The translations under genes and the position numbers were made by a program. From positions 120,011 through 184,010 of the forward strand of contig JAKAUN010000015.1 of the NCBI GenBank assembly GCA_021817605.1: 64,000 nucleotides of DNA, in the 5' to 3' direction. This document shows positions 31,987-40,688 of this stretch, piece after piece. The stretch comes from Thermoplasmata archaeon. GTDB taxonomy: Archaea; Thermoplasmatota; Thermoplasmata; Lutacidiplasmatales; UBA184. The first letter of the stretch is position 1. The number at the start of each line of letters is the position of its first letter. Under the pieces are notes generated by a model, which saw only the letters and a list, made by a program, of their open reading frames with translations, was not told the DNA's origin and ran no database searches.

Positions 31987-32559
31987 GTGAGCTCGCCGGC
32001 TCCCGACGGCCTCGAGACGTCGATCATCTTCGTGGGGATCCTTGTCGGCGTCCTGGTCCGAAGGGTCTACGCCCAGACTCAGGGGACACGCTACAGCGCC
32101 ACCCGCCTCTTCGCCTTCGCAGCCCTGGCCCTCGTCCTCTTCGGCCTCTTGGCCGCCACGACCCTGTCGCTCGCCGTCGCCCGCTGGGGGGCCACGGCGT
32201 GGGCGCTGGTCGGGGCCGACGCCGCGGCGGCTCTTGTCGCGGCCGCTCTCGTAATCCCGTATGCCCGTCGCTCGGCCCGGTTCGAGCAGCGAGCCGACGG
32301 AGCCCTGTACTATCGTCTCCCCTGGCTCATCCCTGCGGTCTATCTCGGCCTGTTCGTCGTCCGCTTTGGCGCCGAGGGCTACCTCACCGGGTTCGCGAGC
32401 CTCGGATCAATCCCGACGGGGAGCTCGGTGTCGAAGGAGGCCGTCGAGGGGCTGATCGCCCTTGACCTCCTCTACGGGGGAAGCCTCGGGCTCCTCTTCG
32501 GCCGCGGGATCGGCGTGGTCCAGGCGTTTCGAGCGTTCCGGCCCGAGCCTATCACCTGA
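31987..32559 (+). CDS. Integral membrane protein, unknown function
   Basis: A 190-residue protein with five hydrophobic helices. The pattern VGILVGVLVRRVYAQTQGTRYSATRLFAF after helix 1 and YYRLPWLIPAVYLGLFVVRFGAEGY in helix 4 is loosely like CcdC/DUF1453 proteins but not enough to name it. The GTG start is set by the TATA box at 31958. Confidence 0.7.
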   Translation: MSSPAPDGLETSIIFVGILVGVLVRRVYAQTQGTRYSATRLFAFAALALVLFGLLAATTLSLAVARWGATAWALVGADAAAALVAAALVIPYARRSARFEQRADGALYYRLPWLIPAVYLGLFVVRFGAEGYLTGFASLGSIPTGSSVSKEAVEGLIALDLLYGGSLGLLFGRGIGVVQAFRAFRPEPIT

Positions 32560-32660
32560 GCGAAACCCTGGAAGCTCGGCGAGAGGAGCCTGGCCCCGGA
32601 GGGGGCTGGCGTCCCGTGCCACCCCCTGCGGGGGGCCTCTCCGCCGCGGGCTCCGGAGAG

Positions 32661-33773
32661 CTAGGGCGGATTGGCGACGCTCACCGAGTGGATCCCGGGG
32701 AACTGGAACGGGACAAGCCTCCAGGACCTTCCGGCGTCCGGGCTCACGAAGAGCTGGCCGGTGGTCGTGCCCACGTAGATGCCGGCGGGGTCCAAGTTGT
32801 CCGTTGCGATGCCTTCCCTCTGGACGCCGAAGTGCCCGGGAAACGCCTTCGGAGAGAGGAGCTTGCGCCAGCGTCGCGTCGTGTCGTTCCACTCGTGAAC
32901 CTGGAAGTGTCCTTCCCCCGTGACCCGGGCACGTCCGTCGAGGCGCACGAAGTAGGCCTTGCCGGGAGCCGAAGCCGGGGAGGCGACCCCGAAGCCGAAA
33001 TCGTCGCCGAGCGGCTTGCCGATGCGGACCCAGCTGTCCATCCGGTTGTGCGAGACGTACATCCCCCCGTGGTCCTGTCGGTAGAACGTGTCGGGGTCGG
33101 CCGCGTCGATCGCCACGTGATGGACGCACTGGCCGGTCTCGGGGTACTTGGTGGGAAGGAACGGGGCCATCACCCCCTTGTTGGTCGGGCGGAAGCTCGC
33201 GCCCCCGTCGTCCGAGCGGAAAGTGCCGACCGACGACATCCCCACGTAGAGGCGGCGGGCGTCGCGCGGGTCGAGGAGGATGGTGTGCAGGCACGCACCC
33301 CCGAACCCGGGGGCCCAGCCCTTGCGGTCCGGATGATCGTTGATCGCCGCGATGGGCTCCCAGCTCTTGCCGAGGTCGGAACTGCGGAAGAGCAGGTGGG
33401 GGTCTGCGCCCAGATAGAGGACCTTGGGCTCTCCGGCGAGGCCGGGCTCGATGTGCCAAAGGTTGTTCACCGGTCTCGTCACCGGGCTCGAGGGACTGTC
33501 GGAATTGAACTCGGGCTTGCGCTCCTTCCTCGCCGGCGTCAGCGGGGTGGCAATCTCCGACCAGCTCCTGCCCCCGTTGCGGGAGCGCTGAACCATCGGA
33601 CCCCAGAAGCCGCTGTTCACTGCGGCGTAGAGGTCTCCGGGGTGGCGTGGGTCGGCGACCACGTGGAAGACCTCGCTGCCCTCGTGGGAGAGGGATCCGA
33701 CCTTCCACGAGCGCCGGCGCCCATCTCCCTCGACGACGTACGTCCCCTTTCGAGTGCCCACGAGGATCTGCAT
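32661..33773 (-). CDS. Asp-box (BNR) beta-propeller protein
   Basis: A 370-residue propeller. Four Asp-box motifs are seen: RSRNGGRSWSEI, RSSDLGKSWEPI, RSDDGGASFRPT and VSPDAGRSWRLV, each at the turn of a blade. VGTRKGTYVVEGDG at the start and GIYVGTTTGQLFVSPD at the end close the ring. The sialidase arginine triad is not recognisable, so this is probably a binding or other propeller rather than a sialidase. There is no signal peptide, so it is cytoplasmic. ATG 33773 is used; ATG 33791 adds six residues. It follows the ubiquitin-like gene by 30 bases. Confidence 0.8.
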   Translation of the reverse strand: MQILVGTRKGTYVVEGDGRRRSWKVGSLSHEGSEVFHVVADPRHPGDLYAAVNSGFWGPMVQRSRNGGRSWSEIATPLTPARKERKPEFNSDSPSSPVTRPVNNLWHIEPGLAGEPKVLYLGADPHLLFRSSDLGKSWEPIAAINDHPDRKGWAPGFGGACLHTILLDPRDARRLYVGMSSVGTFRSDDGGASFRPTNKGVMAPFLPTKYPETGQCVHHVAIDAADPDTFYRQDHGGMYVSHNRMDSWVRIGKPLGDDFGFGVASPASAPGKAYFVRLDGRARVTGEGHFQVHEWNDTTRRWRKLLSPKAFPGHFGVQREGIATDNLDPAGIYVGTTTGQLFVSPDAGRSWRLVPFQFPGIHSVSVANPP

Positions 33774-33803
33774 CGCTCCTGCTCGTGCCATCTGTCCGTC
33801 CGC

Positions 33804-34073
33804 CTACCCGCCTGCAATGGAGTGGAGGAAATCAATGGTTCGGTCACCCGTGAGCCGGGTGGCCACGCCCGTGGTGGCGCTCACGTCCTTCCCGTCGACG
33901 AAGACACGGACGTATCGTCGCAACTCTCCGGTCTCGTCGCGAAGCTTGTACCTGAGACGCGGGTAGCGGCTTTCGAGGAGGTCGAGGACCTGTGCTATGG
34001 ACTCGGCCTCGAGCCGCTCGCTGCCGCGGGGGCCGAACTCGCGCAGCCAACTGTCGAGGTGGACCTCGTGCAT
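33804..34073 (-). CDS. MoaD/ThiS-like ubiquitin-fold protein ending in diglycine
   Basis: An 89-residue beta-grasp protein whose last two residues are Gly-Gly (LHSIAGG), as required for C-terminal adenylation, thiocarboxylation or conjugation. AESIAQVLDLLESRYPRLRYKL, RRYVRVFVDGKDV and GDRTIDFLHSIAGG follow the SAMP1/MoaD pattern. It could donate sulphur for molybdopterin or be a protein modifier; no moaE, moeB or other cofactor genes are near, while the propeller gene directly downstream is. ATG 34073 is the clear start. Confidence 0.88.
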   Translation of the reverse strand: MHEVHLDSWLREFGPRGSERLEAESIAQVLDLLESRYPRLRYKLRDETGELRRYVRVFVDGKDVSATTGVATRLTGDRTIDFLHSIAGG

Positions 34074-34132
34074 GGTGGTGCTCCCGAGCCGAAGCTTCGC
34101 CCGCTCATGAGGGGCTCGGGGAAGCAGCCCGC

Positions 34133-34500
34133 TCAGAGGACGAGGAACTTGTCGATCGGGCCCCGCAGCTTTCCCAGCACCTTGTCGGCCCTGAGCCCGA
34201 GGTCGTAGCGTCAAAAGTAACGGGGAGCGAGTCGAGCGATCCCGACGGGGCGGAGAGTGCCTCGTTGAGCCGAAACCACGGCGGCAGACCGAGACGGCCG
34301 ACACGGAGTACGACGGCGAGATCGATGGACCCGGGCCTTTCCTCACGGACGCAGGTGCGGAACGGGATCGGGTCGGAAGGGACGGCCGGTGCCTCGGCCA
34401 GCCCCTCGGTTTCCGAGCACTTCTCCCGAACCAAAACGCAGGGCTTGTCGAGCGGGGCGTGCGCACGCGCCGCGGCCCCTCCGACCTCAAGCCACGGCAA
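34133..34500 (-). pseudogene. Probable degraded gene, unknown function
   Basis: The minus strand reads as protein over about 120 codons (ARAHAPLDKPCVLVREKC, SIDLAVVLRVGRLGLPPW) and then, after a shift of frame near 34200, as YDLGLRADKVLGKLRGPIDK followed by FLVL and a stop at 34133. Neither frame alone makes a good protein, and no start or promoter is evident. It looks like one gene broken by an indel. I do not recognise the family. Sequence between 34501 and 34602 shows nothing. Confidence 0.35.
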
Positions 34501-34602
34501 CGAGAGCGTCTTCTCGGCCGAGAGGCCCAGACCGAAGGCGGCGCGGCCCCCGAGGGGTTCGGCCCCCGCGGGACGACGGCCGGAAGTCCTTGGGTCCCCC
34601 TC

Positions 34603-36618
34603 TCACGCGGCGGGGGGGAGATGGGCCGGCTCGGTCACCCACTGCTCGAAGGCGTCGAAGCGGAACTCCCGGCCGAGGTAGGCCCGGATGAGCTCCGCGG
34701 CCGGCCGCTCGCTCCCGGCCGAGAGGATCTCCTTTGCGTAGCGCGCGGCGACGGCGGTGCTGGTCAGGCCCCCGTCCTCGAAGAAAGGGCTCAGGAGATC
34801 CCGCGCGATGACCACGGACCAGGCATAGGTGTAGTAGAACGACGCGTAGCCGTTGAGGTGCCCGAACGCCGCCTCGAAATGGTACTCGGAGGGGAGGGGT
34901 GTCGGCGAATAGCGGTCGTGCGCGCTACGGGCCATCGCCGAGAGGTCCCAGCCGGCCGGGTCGCCGGAGTAGAGGTCGAGCGAGACGGCGGAGAGGCCCA
35001 CCTGGCGCAGCCAGCTGAGCGCTCGGCCGAGCGAGGCAGATGCCTTGAGGCGGGAGAGAAGCTCGTCGGGGACCCGCTCGCCGGTCTCCGGGTCGACGGC
35101 GAACCTCGCCAGCGTCTCGGGCGCGCGGGCCCACTCCTCGAACAGCTGGGAGGGGGCCTCGATGAAGTCCCACTCGAGATTGCCCTGGCCGTTGTAGAGC
35201 CAGCGCTGTTGGCCGGAGAGCAGCGCGTGGACCAGGTGGCCGAACTCGTGGAAGAACGTGATCACCTGCGGGTATTCGATCCGCGTGGTCTCGGGCGGCG
35301 TGCCGGCGGTAAGGAAGTTGCAGATGAGAGCCGCCTGGGGAAGCCGTACCCCCTCGAGCCCTTCCCTCACGATGAAGCAGGCGGCATGGGTGTACTTCCC
35401 CTCGCGAGGGATGAGGTCAAAATAGACCCGACCGAGCAGGACGCCGCCCCGTGTCACGTCGTAGACCTCGACCGAAGGATGCCATCCGGACGCGTTGGCC
35501 CGGGTGAAGTCGAGCCCGAAGAGCTCATGGCAGAGGCCGAAGAGGCCGTCACGGACCCTGCCGTAGGGGAGGTAGGACCGCAGGCGACGCATGTCGACCC
35601 CGAACTGCTCGCTGCGGATCTTCTGGTCGTAGTAGCCCGGTCCGAAGAACTGCGCCTCCCACGGCTCGACGCTCGTCGCGTCCGGGTGGTCTCGTCGCTT
35701 GCGCTCCACGAAGGTTTCGAGGTCACGTCGGGCTGGGGCCCTCAATAGGCCGGCCAGGCGCTCGAGGAAGGCCCGCACCTCCTCCGGAGACCGGACCATC
35801 TTGTCCTCCCCGGCGAAGGCCGCGTAGTTCGGATAGCCGAGCAGCTTCGCGACCTCGTTGCGTCGGGCGAGGAGCTCGGCGAGCACGGGAAGGTTCTCCG
35901 GATACGCCCGGTTCGCGAACTCATGGAGGAGGCGACGCCGGACGTCGGCCCGGTCCGCGTAGGTCATCACGGGCTGGAAGTCCGGATAGCGGGTGGTGAT
36001 CCGTACCTTTCCGCTCCCGTCCGGCGGATGCGCAGCCAGAAAATCCTTTGGAAGACCCGCGAGCTCGTCGCTCGAAGCAAGCTCGATCGACCGCTCCTGG
36101 TTGGCGATGTTCTCGCTGAACCGGTTGCCTGTGAGATCGATCGCCTCGTTGAGCCGGAGCAGCCGCTCGCGGGTGGACGGGTCCAACTCGACCCCCGCCC
36201 GCCGCATCTCCCGGAGCATCTTCTCCACCGCAAAACGTGCGGGGGCATCCTCGGAGGAGAGGTCGAGCTCCCGCAGGGCGGAGTAGGCCTCCCGGTTGAG
36301 GCGGAAGGCGTGGAAGAACCGGTCCGACGCCTCGGAGGCTTCGCGTCCGGCGGTCCGAGTCGCGGGGTCCGTGTGAACCGAGAAGAGGAGCGAGCCGTGG
36401 CTCCCCACGTCCCGCACGTCCGTAAGCAGGACGTTGAGCGGGTCGAGGAAGTTCGCCACCGTCCGAGGCCCAGCAGCGCTCACCAGCGCCTCGAGGCTCT
36501 GCTGGGCCCGGTCCAGCTGCGAGGTGGCCCTACGGCGCACCTCGTCCTCTCCGAGGTCGAAGGTGAGCTCGCCGAGGGAGGTCGCAGCCGGCGAGGACCC
36601 GAGATGGGTGGCGGTCAT
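34603..36618 (-). CDS. M3-family oligopeptidase (thimet/oligopeptidase F type)
   Basis: A 671-residue zinc metallopeptidase that cleaves short peptides inside the cell. The zinc motif HEFGH is at H457-H461 with the third ligand E487 in LEWDFIEAPSQ. The N-terminal helical half (LLRLNEAIDLTGNRFSENIA) and the substrate-binding NGYASFYYTYAWSVVIARDL near the C-terminus, with the conserved tyrosines, are intact. No signal peptide. Length is normal for M3A. Single-gene transcript by its surroundings; it may finish protein breakdown begun by the proteasome. Confidence 0.92.
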   Translation of the reverse strand: MTATHLGSSPAATSLGELTFDLGEDEVRRRATSQLDRAQQSLEALVSAAGPRTVANFLDPLNVLLTDVRDVGSHGSLLFSVHTDPATRTAGREASEASDRFFHAFRLNREAYSALRELDLSSEDAPARFAVEKMLREMRRAGVELDPSTRERLLRLNEAIDLTGNRFSENIANQERSIELASSDELAGLPKDFLAAHPPDGSGKVRITTRYPDFQPVMTYADRADVRRRLLHEFANRAYPENLPVLAELLARRNEVAKLLGYPNYAAFAGEDKMVRSPEEVRAFLERLAGLLRAPARRDLETFVERKRRDHPDATSVEPWEAQFFGPGYYDQKIRSEQFGVDMRRLRSYLPYGRVRDGLFGLCHELFGLDFTRANASGWHPSVEVYDVTRGGVLLGRVYFDLIPREGKYTHAACFIVREGLEGVRLPQAALICNFLTAGTPPETTRIEYPQVITFFHEFGHLVHALLSGQQRWLYNGQGNLEWDFIEAPSQLFEEWARAPETLARFAVDPETGERVPDELLSRLKASASLGRALSWLRQVGLSAVSLDLYSGDPAGWDLSAMARSAHDRYSPTPLPSEYHFEAAFGHLNGYASFYYTYAWSVVIARDLLSPFFEDGGLTSTAVAARYAKEILSAGSERPAAELIRAYLGREFRFDAFEQWVTEPAHLPPAA

Positions 36619-37364
36619 CGGCTCCCCAGAATCCTCAGGCGAAATAATCTCGACGTGCGCCCGCCGCAGTCTAAGCCAACGCTCCGGCCCAGGGTTTCAG
36701 GGGCTCCGCTCGGGGCGGATCGCTAGCTGGACGGACCAAGCGTCGCACCCCCGGGTCGGTCCCTCGGTCCACCTGCTGCGACCTTGGCGGGCCCGCGGAT
36801 GCCTCCTCCTCGGCGCGCTTGACCGAGCCTATCGTTCCGGCCCGCCGCCGTCGCGTCGGCGTTGGCCGACGGCGGGCGACGGAAGCCGCAGGGCCGATGA
36901 CGGTCCAGCGGGGGGCCTTGCAACCCTGCGGGCGGAACGATAGGAGTCCCTCCTCGACCTCGAGGGACTCTGGGAGTGGGCCCCGCGGGCGACCTCATTG
37001 GGGTTGGAGCGGCACGCTCGGTGCTCCCCAGCTCCCGTCACGCGAGAAAGCTCCGGCTTGCGGAGAGCGATCTGCTGGCGCCGTGGTTCGTCGGTCGACC
37101 GAGGGCATTCCCGTCGGGGGTCCACGCCCGGCGGGGATGGGCCCGGCGCCGGGCGTCTATCTCGCGACACGCGGAGGCGCCTCCACGCTCGGGCCTGAGT
37201 CGTTCACCCGCAGTCTGGAGACGGGAAAGTCGACCGATCTCCTCAGCCCCGACCTGCCCTCGCTCGACTCGGACCGACGGCCGGGCCCTCCTACCGCGTC
37301 CCGACACGGCGGTCGCCCCCCCGCGACGTCAGGGCTAAGAGGCGCTCGGCCAGAGCCGGCCCGC
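36619..37364. other. Long gene-free stretch with one hairpin
   Basis: A plus-strand frame stays open from 36819 into the MFS gene, but its content upstream of 37365 is Arg/Pro/Gly-rich shadow with no domain. An inverted repeat, GAGTCCCTC (36944-36952) with GAGGGACTC (36962-36970), forms a 9-pair stem. I see no gene or RNA here that I can name. Confidence 0.4.
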
Positions 37365-38897
37365 ATGGCGTCCTCCGCCGAGGCCGTCTCGTACCCTCCT
37401 GCGGCGCCCGGGGCCAACGGCCCGGGCCCGGAAGTAGGAGGAGCAGCGGAGCGCCGCCGCACCGGCTCCCCGACACTCGCCCTCCTCGTGATCACCCTTG
37501 GCACCCTGATGGCGGCGATCGACACCACCATCGTCATCCTCGCGCTGCCGACGATGGGTCAGGAGCTCGGCTCTCCTCTGGGGACGGTCATCTGGGTCAT
37601 CCTGCTCTACCTTCTCGTCACCACGCTTCTCACGACGCAGCTCGGGAGGGTCGGCGACATCTTCGGAAGGGCGCGGCTTTACACCTGGGGCTTCGCCGTG
37701 TTCACGGTCGCCTCGGTCCTGTGCGGGATCGCTCCGTCCGACCTCTTCCTCATCGGCTCGCGGGGTCTGCAGGCGGTCGGCGCCTCGCTCATGGTCGCGA
37801 ACAGCGGGGCGATCGTCGCCGACCACTTCCCACCGGAACGGCGGGGGCACGCGTTCGGCTACCTCGCGCTCGGCTGGAGCCTGGGAGCTGTGCTCGGGAT
37901 CGTCCTGGGAGGGGCGATCACCACCTACCTCGGATGGCGCTACATCTTCTTCGTCAACGCACCGATCGGCGCGGTCGGCGTTTGGCTCTCGTTGCGGACC
38001 CTCCGCGACGTCGAGCGCCACCGCACCCCCCTCGACCTCGGGGGCTTCGGGCTCTTCGGCACGGCCTTGGGCCTCGTCTCCTATGGCGCGATCGACTTTG
38101 CCTCGCACGGGCTCCGGCCGATCAACGAGGCGCTCCTCGTAGCTGGCCTGCTCTTTTTCGTCCCGTTCTACCTCTGGGAGCGGCGCGCGGCGGCGCCGCT
38201 CCTCGACTTCCGTCTGCTGGGGCAGCGGTTGATGGCCTACTCGCTGGCCAGCTCGTTCCTGCAGGGGCTCGGCTACCTCGCGGTGGTCTTCCTGCTGACG
38301 ATGTACCTTCAGGGGGTCCGGGGCCTCTCCCCCCTGGACGCCGCCCTTCTCCTCGTGCCGGGCTACGCTACCGGCGGGGTCTTGAGCCCGTACATGGGAC
38401 GCCTCGCCGACCGCCTCGGCTCCCGTCTGCTCGCCACTACCGGCCTTCTGCTCATGTTGGCCGGCGTCCTCGCCTACGCGAGCCTGCGGGTCGACTCCCC
38501 CCTCGGGCTCGTGGTGGGGATCACGCTGGTCACGGGCGCGGGCAGCGGCATGTTCTGGCCCGCGAACAACGCCGCGATCATGCACAATGCCCCTCGCGGC
38601 GCCTACGGGGCCGTCGCGGGGCTCCGCAGCATGCTGACCAACACGGGGACCCTCCTCAGCTTCGTCCTCGCCATCTCGATCGCTTCCGGCACGGTCCCCC
38701 GCTACGTCGCCTACGCGGTGATCCTCGGGACCACGAAGCTCATCGGAGGGGTCGGAGCTGCGTTCCTCCACGGGATCGACAACGCCCTCTTCGTCTCCGG
38801 GGTCGTCCTCGCGGTGGCCGCGCTCCTCTCCGCCCTCCGAGGTCCCCACCCGTCAGCTCCCCCGGGCCCGCCACCGCCCCTCCGCAGCAGGGAGTGA
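37365..38897 (+). CDS. MFS transporter, DHA2 family (14 helices)
   Basis: A 510-residue drug:H+ antiporter-2 type carrier. After a disordered 35-residue N-terminus come 14 helices. AAIDTTIVILALPTMGQELG is the DHA2 helix-1 motif, GRVGDIFGRARLYTWGF is motif A, and WSLGAVLGIVLGGAITTYLGWRYIFFVNAPIG is the antiporter motif C region. It probably exports toxic organic compounds. ATG 37365 is chosen because coding character starts there. Confidence 0.9.
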   Translation: MASSAEAVSYPPAAPGANGPGPEVGGAAERRRTGSPTLALLVITLGTLMAAIDTTIVILALPTMGQELGSPLGTVIWVILLYLLVTTLLTTQLGRVGDIFGRARLYTWGFAVFTVASVLCGIAPSDLFLIGSRGLQAVGASLMVANSGAIVADHFPPERRGHAFGYLALGWSLGAVLGIVLGGAITTYLGWRYIFFVNAPIGAVGVWLSLRTLRDVERHRTPLDLGGFGLFGTALGLVSYGAIDFASHGLRPINEALLVAGLLFFVPFYLWERRAAAPLLDFRLLGQRLMAYSLASSFLQGLGYLAVVFLLTMYLQGVRGLSPLDAALLLVPGYATGGVLSPYMGRLADRLGSRLLATTGLLLMLAGVLAYASLRVDSPLGLVVGITLVTGAGSGMFWPANNAAIMHNAPRGAYGAVAGLRSMLTNTGTLLSFVLAISIASGTVPRYVAYAVILGTTKLIGGVGAAFLHGIDNALFVSGVVLAVAALLSALRGPHPSAPPGPPPPLRSRE

Positions 38898-38990
38898 ATC
38901 TGCCATCGAGTTCGCGGCCAAGGCTGCCGCGGGCCGTGGCGGAACCGCAGCGCTGGGCCGGCGGGCGGTTCCCTCGGCGCGAACGGTAAG

Positions 38991-38997
38991 TTTAAGA
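38991..38997 (+). promoter_or_regulatory. TATA box of the surface-protein gene
   Basis: TTTAAGA centred 36 bases before ATG 39030. An in-frame ATG at 38997 overlaps the box and so cannot be the start on this transcript. Confidence 0.5.
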
Positions 38998-39029
38998 TGG
39001 GGCGCCCCCCCATCGCGTGGCGTTCAACC

Positions 39030-40460
39030 ATGGCGGCCCATCCCGTTCGGGGGCGCAAGCCCCTTTGGCTCGGCGCTGGTCTCTTCGCCGGCTTGGTCCT
39101 CGCGGCAGCGCTCTTGGCCCCGTCCCTCGCGGCGGCCTCCCCGGGAACCGCCGACGTGGGCGCTGCTCCCCTGGCCGCCTCGTCCCATCCCCAATGGGCG
39201 TTCGGCGGGTCGGCGCACGGCAGCCTGACGTGCTCGAGCGCGTCGTGCTTCGGCAGCAACCTCACGACCAACTCGACCTTCACGATGAGCTGGAAGTACT
39301 ATCTCGAGTGGGTCGTGATCTACACCGAGATCAACGTCTCCTCCACCCAGACGGAGCTCGAGTCGAAGACGGCCCTCAACCTCACCCTCTCGGTCGCCTA
39401 CACCGCATGCACCAACGTCACCCCGGGGCAGCCGTGCCAGACGAGCTCGCTGTCCGGCTCGGTGTCGGGCCGCGAAACGGCGAGTGGGGCGACCAACATC
39501 ACGAACGGCACCGTCGATGTCCTGGCGGGCTTGGGAAGCCCGGGCACCGTCGCGGCGCATGCCGTCACGAACGCGAGCGCCGTGACGACGTTCAATTTCA
39601 GCGGCAGCGTCCACGATTCCACGCCGACGACCGCCGCGAATATCGGGTTCGTGATCGGCGGGTCCGAGAGCTCCACGGTCGCCTTCTCGACGCCTCTTGG
39701 CTTGGTCCCGATCACCCCGGTCACCGGCCAGCAGTGGACCTCGACCGCGGCCTACACGGCCTCGGGGAAGTACGTCGACGGCTACAGCTACTCGCTTAGC
39801 GAGTCCGGGTCGACCGCGATCTCGCAGAACAACTGGACGCACGGCAGCGTCGCGCCCACAGGCATCCTGACCGTCAACGGCACCGCCCTCGGGCCCCGGA
39901 CGCTCTACGATAACGCAACGTCCCCGCCCACCCAGATGAGCTCCGAGCGGATCCTTCTCGCGTTCTCCGGGGGGAATTTCTCCGGCCTCGACGGCTGGCT
40001 CCTCGGCGGGACCGATATCTACCACGGGCTCATGGGATCCGTCAGCTCGGCCGGCAACTTCACGTCGACCACTACTGCCCCGCCCTCAACCGAGAACTGC
40101 TTCTACTCTGGCAGCCAGGGCTTCGTCGGGGCCAGCCTAGGCGCGAACACGAGCAACCTGAGCGGAACTACCGGCACCCCGAACGTGAACGTGGTCGCGG
40201 GCCCCGAGCCCGTGAGCCTCGCCGAGCAGCAGTATCAGGCGATCACGAGCAACTCCACCCCTGGGCAACCGTTCCCGTATCTCGTCGTACTCGTCGGGGT
40301 CGTCGCCGCCGCCGCGGTCCTGGGTGGTGTCTTCCTCTGGCGGAGGAACGTCCACCGACGCCAGCCTCCCGCCGCAGCGATGCCCGCGCCGACCGAGGCA
40401 GCTCCCTCGACCGGGATCCCACCTCCCTCGCCGCCGACGCCCCCCGGCAGCCCGCCGTAG
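39030..40460 (+). CDS. Cell-surface protein with signal peptide, N-glycosylation sites and C-terminal anchor
   Basis: A 476-residue secreted protein: basic start and hydrophobic signal (LWLGAGLFAGLVLAAALLAP), a long Ser/Thr/Asn-rich ectodomain with many N-x-S/T sequons (NLTTNST, NVSS, NLTLS, NFTST), a few cysteines (CSSASC, CTNVTPGQPC) and a C-terminal membrane helix (YLVVLVGVVAAAAVLGGVFLW) followed by a proline-rich cytoplasmic tail. This is the layout of archaeal surface-layer-associated proteins in which the bulk is outside. No enzymatic motif. It converges on the giant repeat protein across a strong hairpin. Confidence 0.8.
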   Translation: MAAHPVRGRKPLWLGAGLFAGLVLAAALLAPSLAAASPGTADVGAAPLAASSHPQWAFGGSAHGSLTCSSASCFGSNLTTNSTFTMSWKYYLEWVVIYTEINVSSTQTELESKTALNLTLSVAYTACTNVTPGQPCQTSSLSGSVSGRETASGATNITNGTVDVLAGLGSPGTVAAHAVTNASAVTTFNFSGSVHDSTPTTAANIGFVIGGSESSTVAFSTPLGLVPITPVTGQQWTSTAAYTASGKYVDGYSYSLSESGSTAISQNNWTHGSVAPTGILTVNGTALGPRTLYDNATSPPTQMSSERILLAFSGGNFSGLDGWLLGGTDIYHGLMGSVSSAGNFTSTTTAPPSTENCFYSGSQGFVGASLGANTSNLSGTTGTPNVNVVAGPEPVSLAEQQYQAITSNSTPGQPFPYLVVLVGVVAAAAVLGGVFLWRRNVHRRQPPAAAMPAPTEAAPSTGIPPPSPPTPPGSPP

Positions 40461-40610
40461 GCGCTGCCCGGGGCGCCGGCCGACCACGGGCCGCGAAGGC
40501 CGTCAGGGGGAGCGGTTCGGCACGGCGGTCCGAGGTCCGCCGCCCGGGCATCGGCTCGCGTCGGCTTCGGCCCGCAACCCACCGAACGAGGAGCCGAAAA
40601 ACGAAGGGCT

Positions 40611-40637
40611 CTCCCCCGGGGGCGCCCCCCGGGGGAG
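40611..40637. terminator. Very strong bidirectional hairpin between two surface-protein genes
   Basis: CTCCCCCGGGGG (40611-40622) and CCCCCGGGGGAG (40626-40637) make a perfect 12-pair all-but-GC stem with a 3-base loop. It sits between the convergent genes ending at 40460 and 40689 and can act on both transcripts. No U tract follows. Confidence 0.5.
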
Positions 40638-40688
40638 GCCGAGAAAGGGTTGGTCGGACGGGGGCCCGGCTCCCGTTCCGTTAGGAGG

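Noticed and set aside
32661..33773. Sialidase assignment for the Asp-box protein
   Set aside because: The arginine triad and catalytic Tyr/Glu pair of sialidases could not be recognised; Asp-boxes occur in many propellers.
36819..37364. Upstream extension of the DHA2 carrier
   Set aside because: Arg/Pro/Gly-rich sequence without helices or motif; true coding character begins at 37365.
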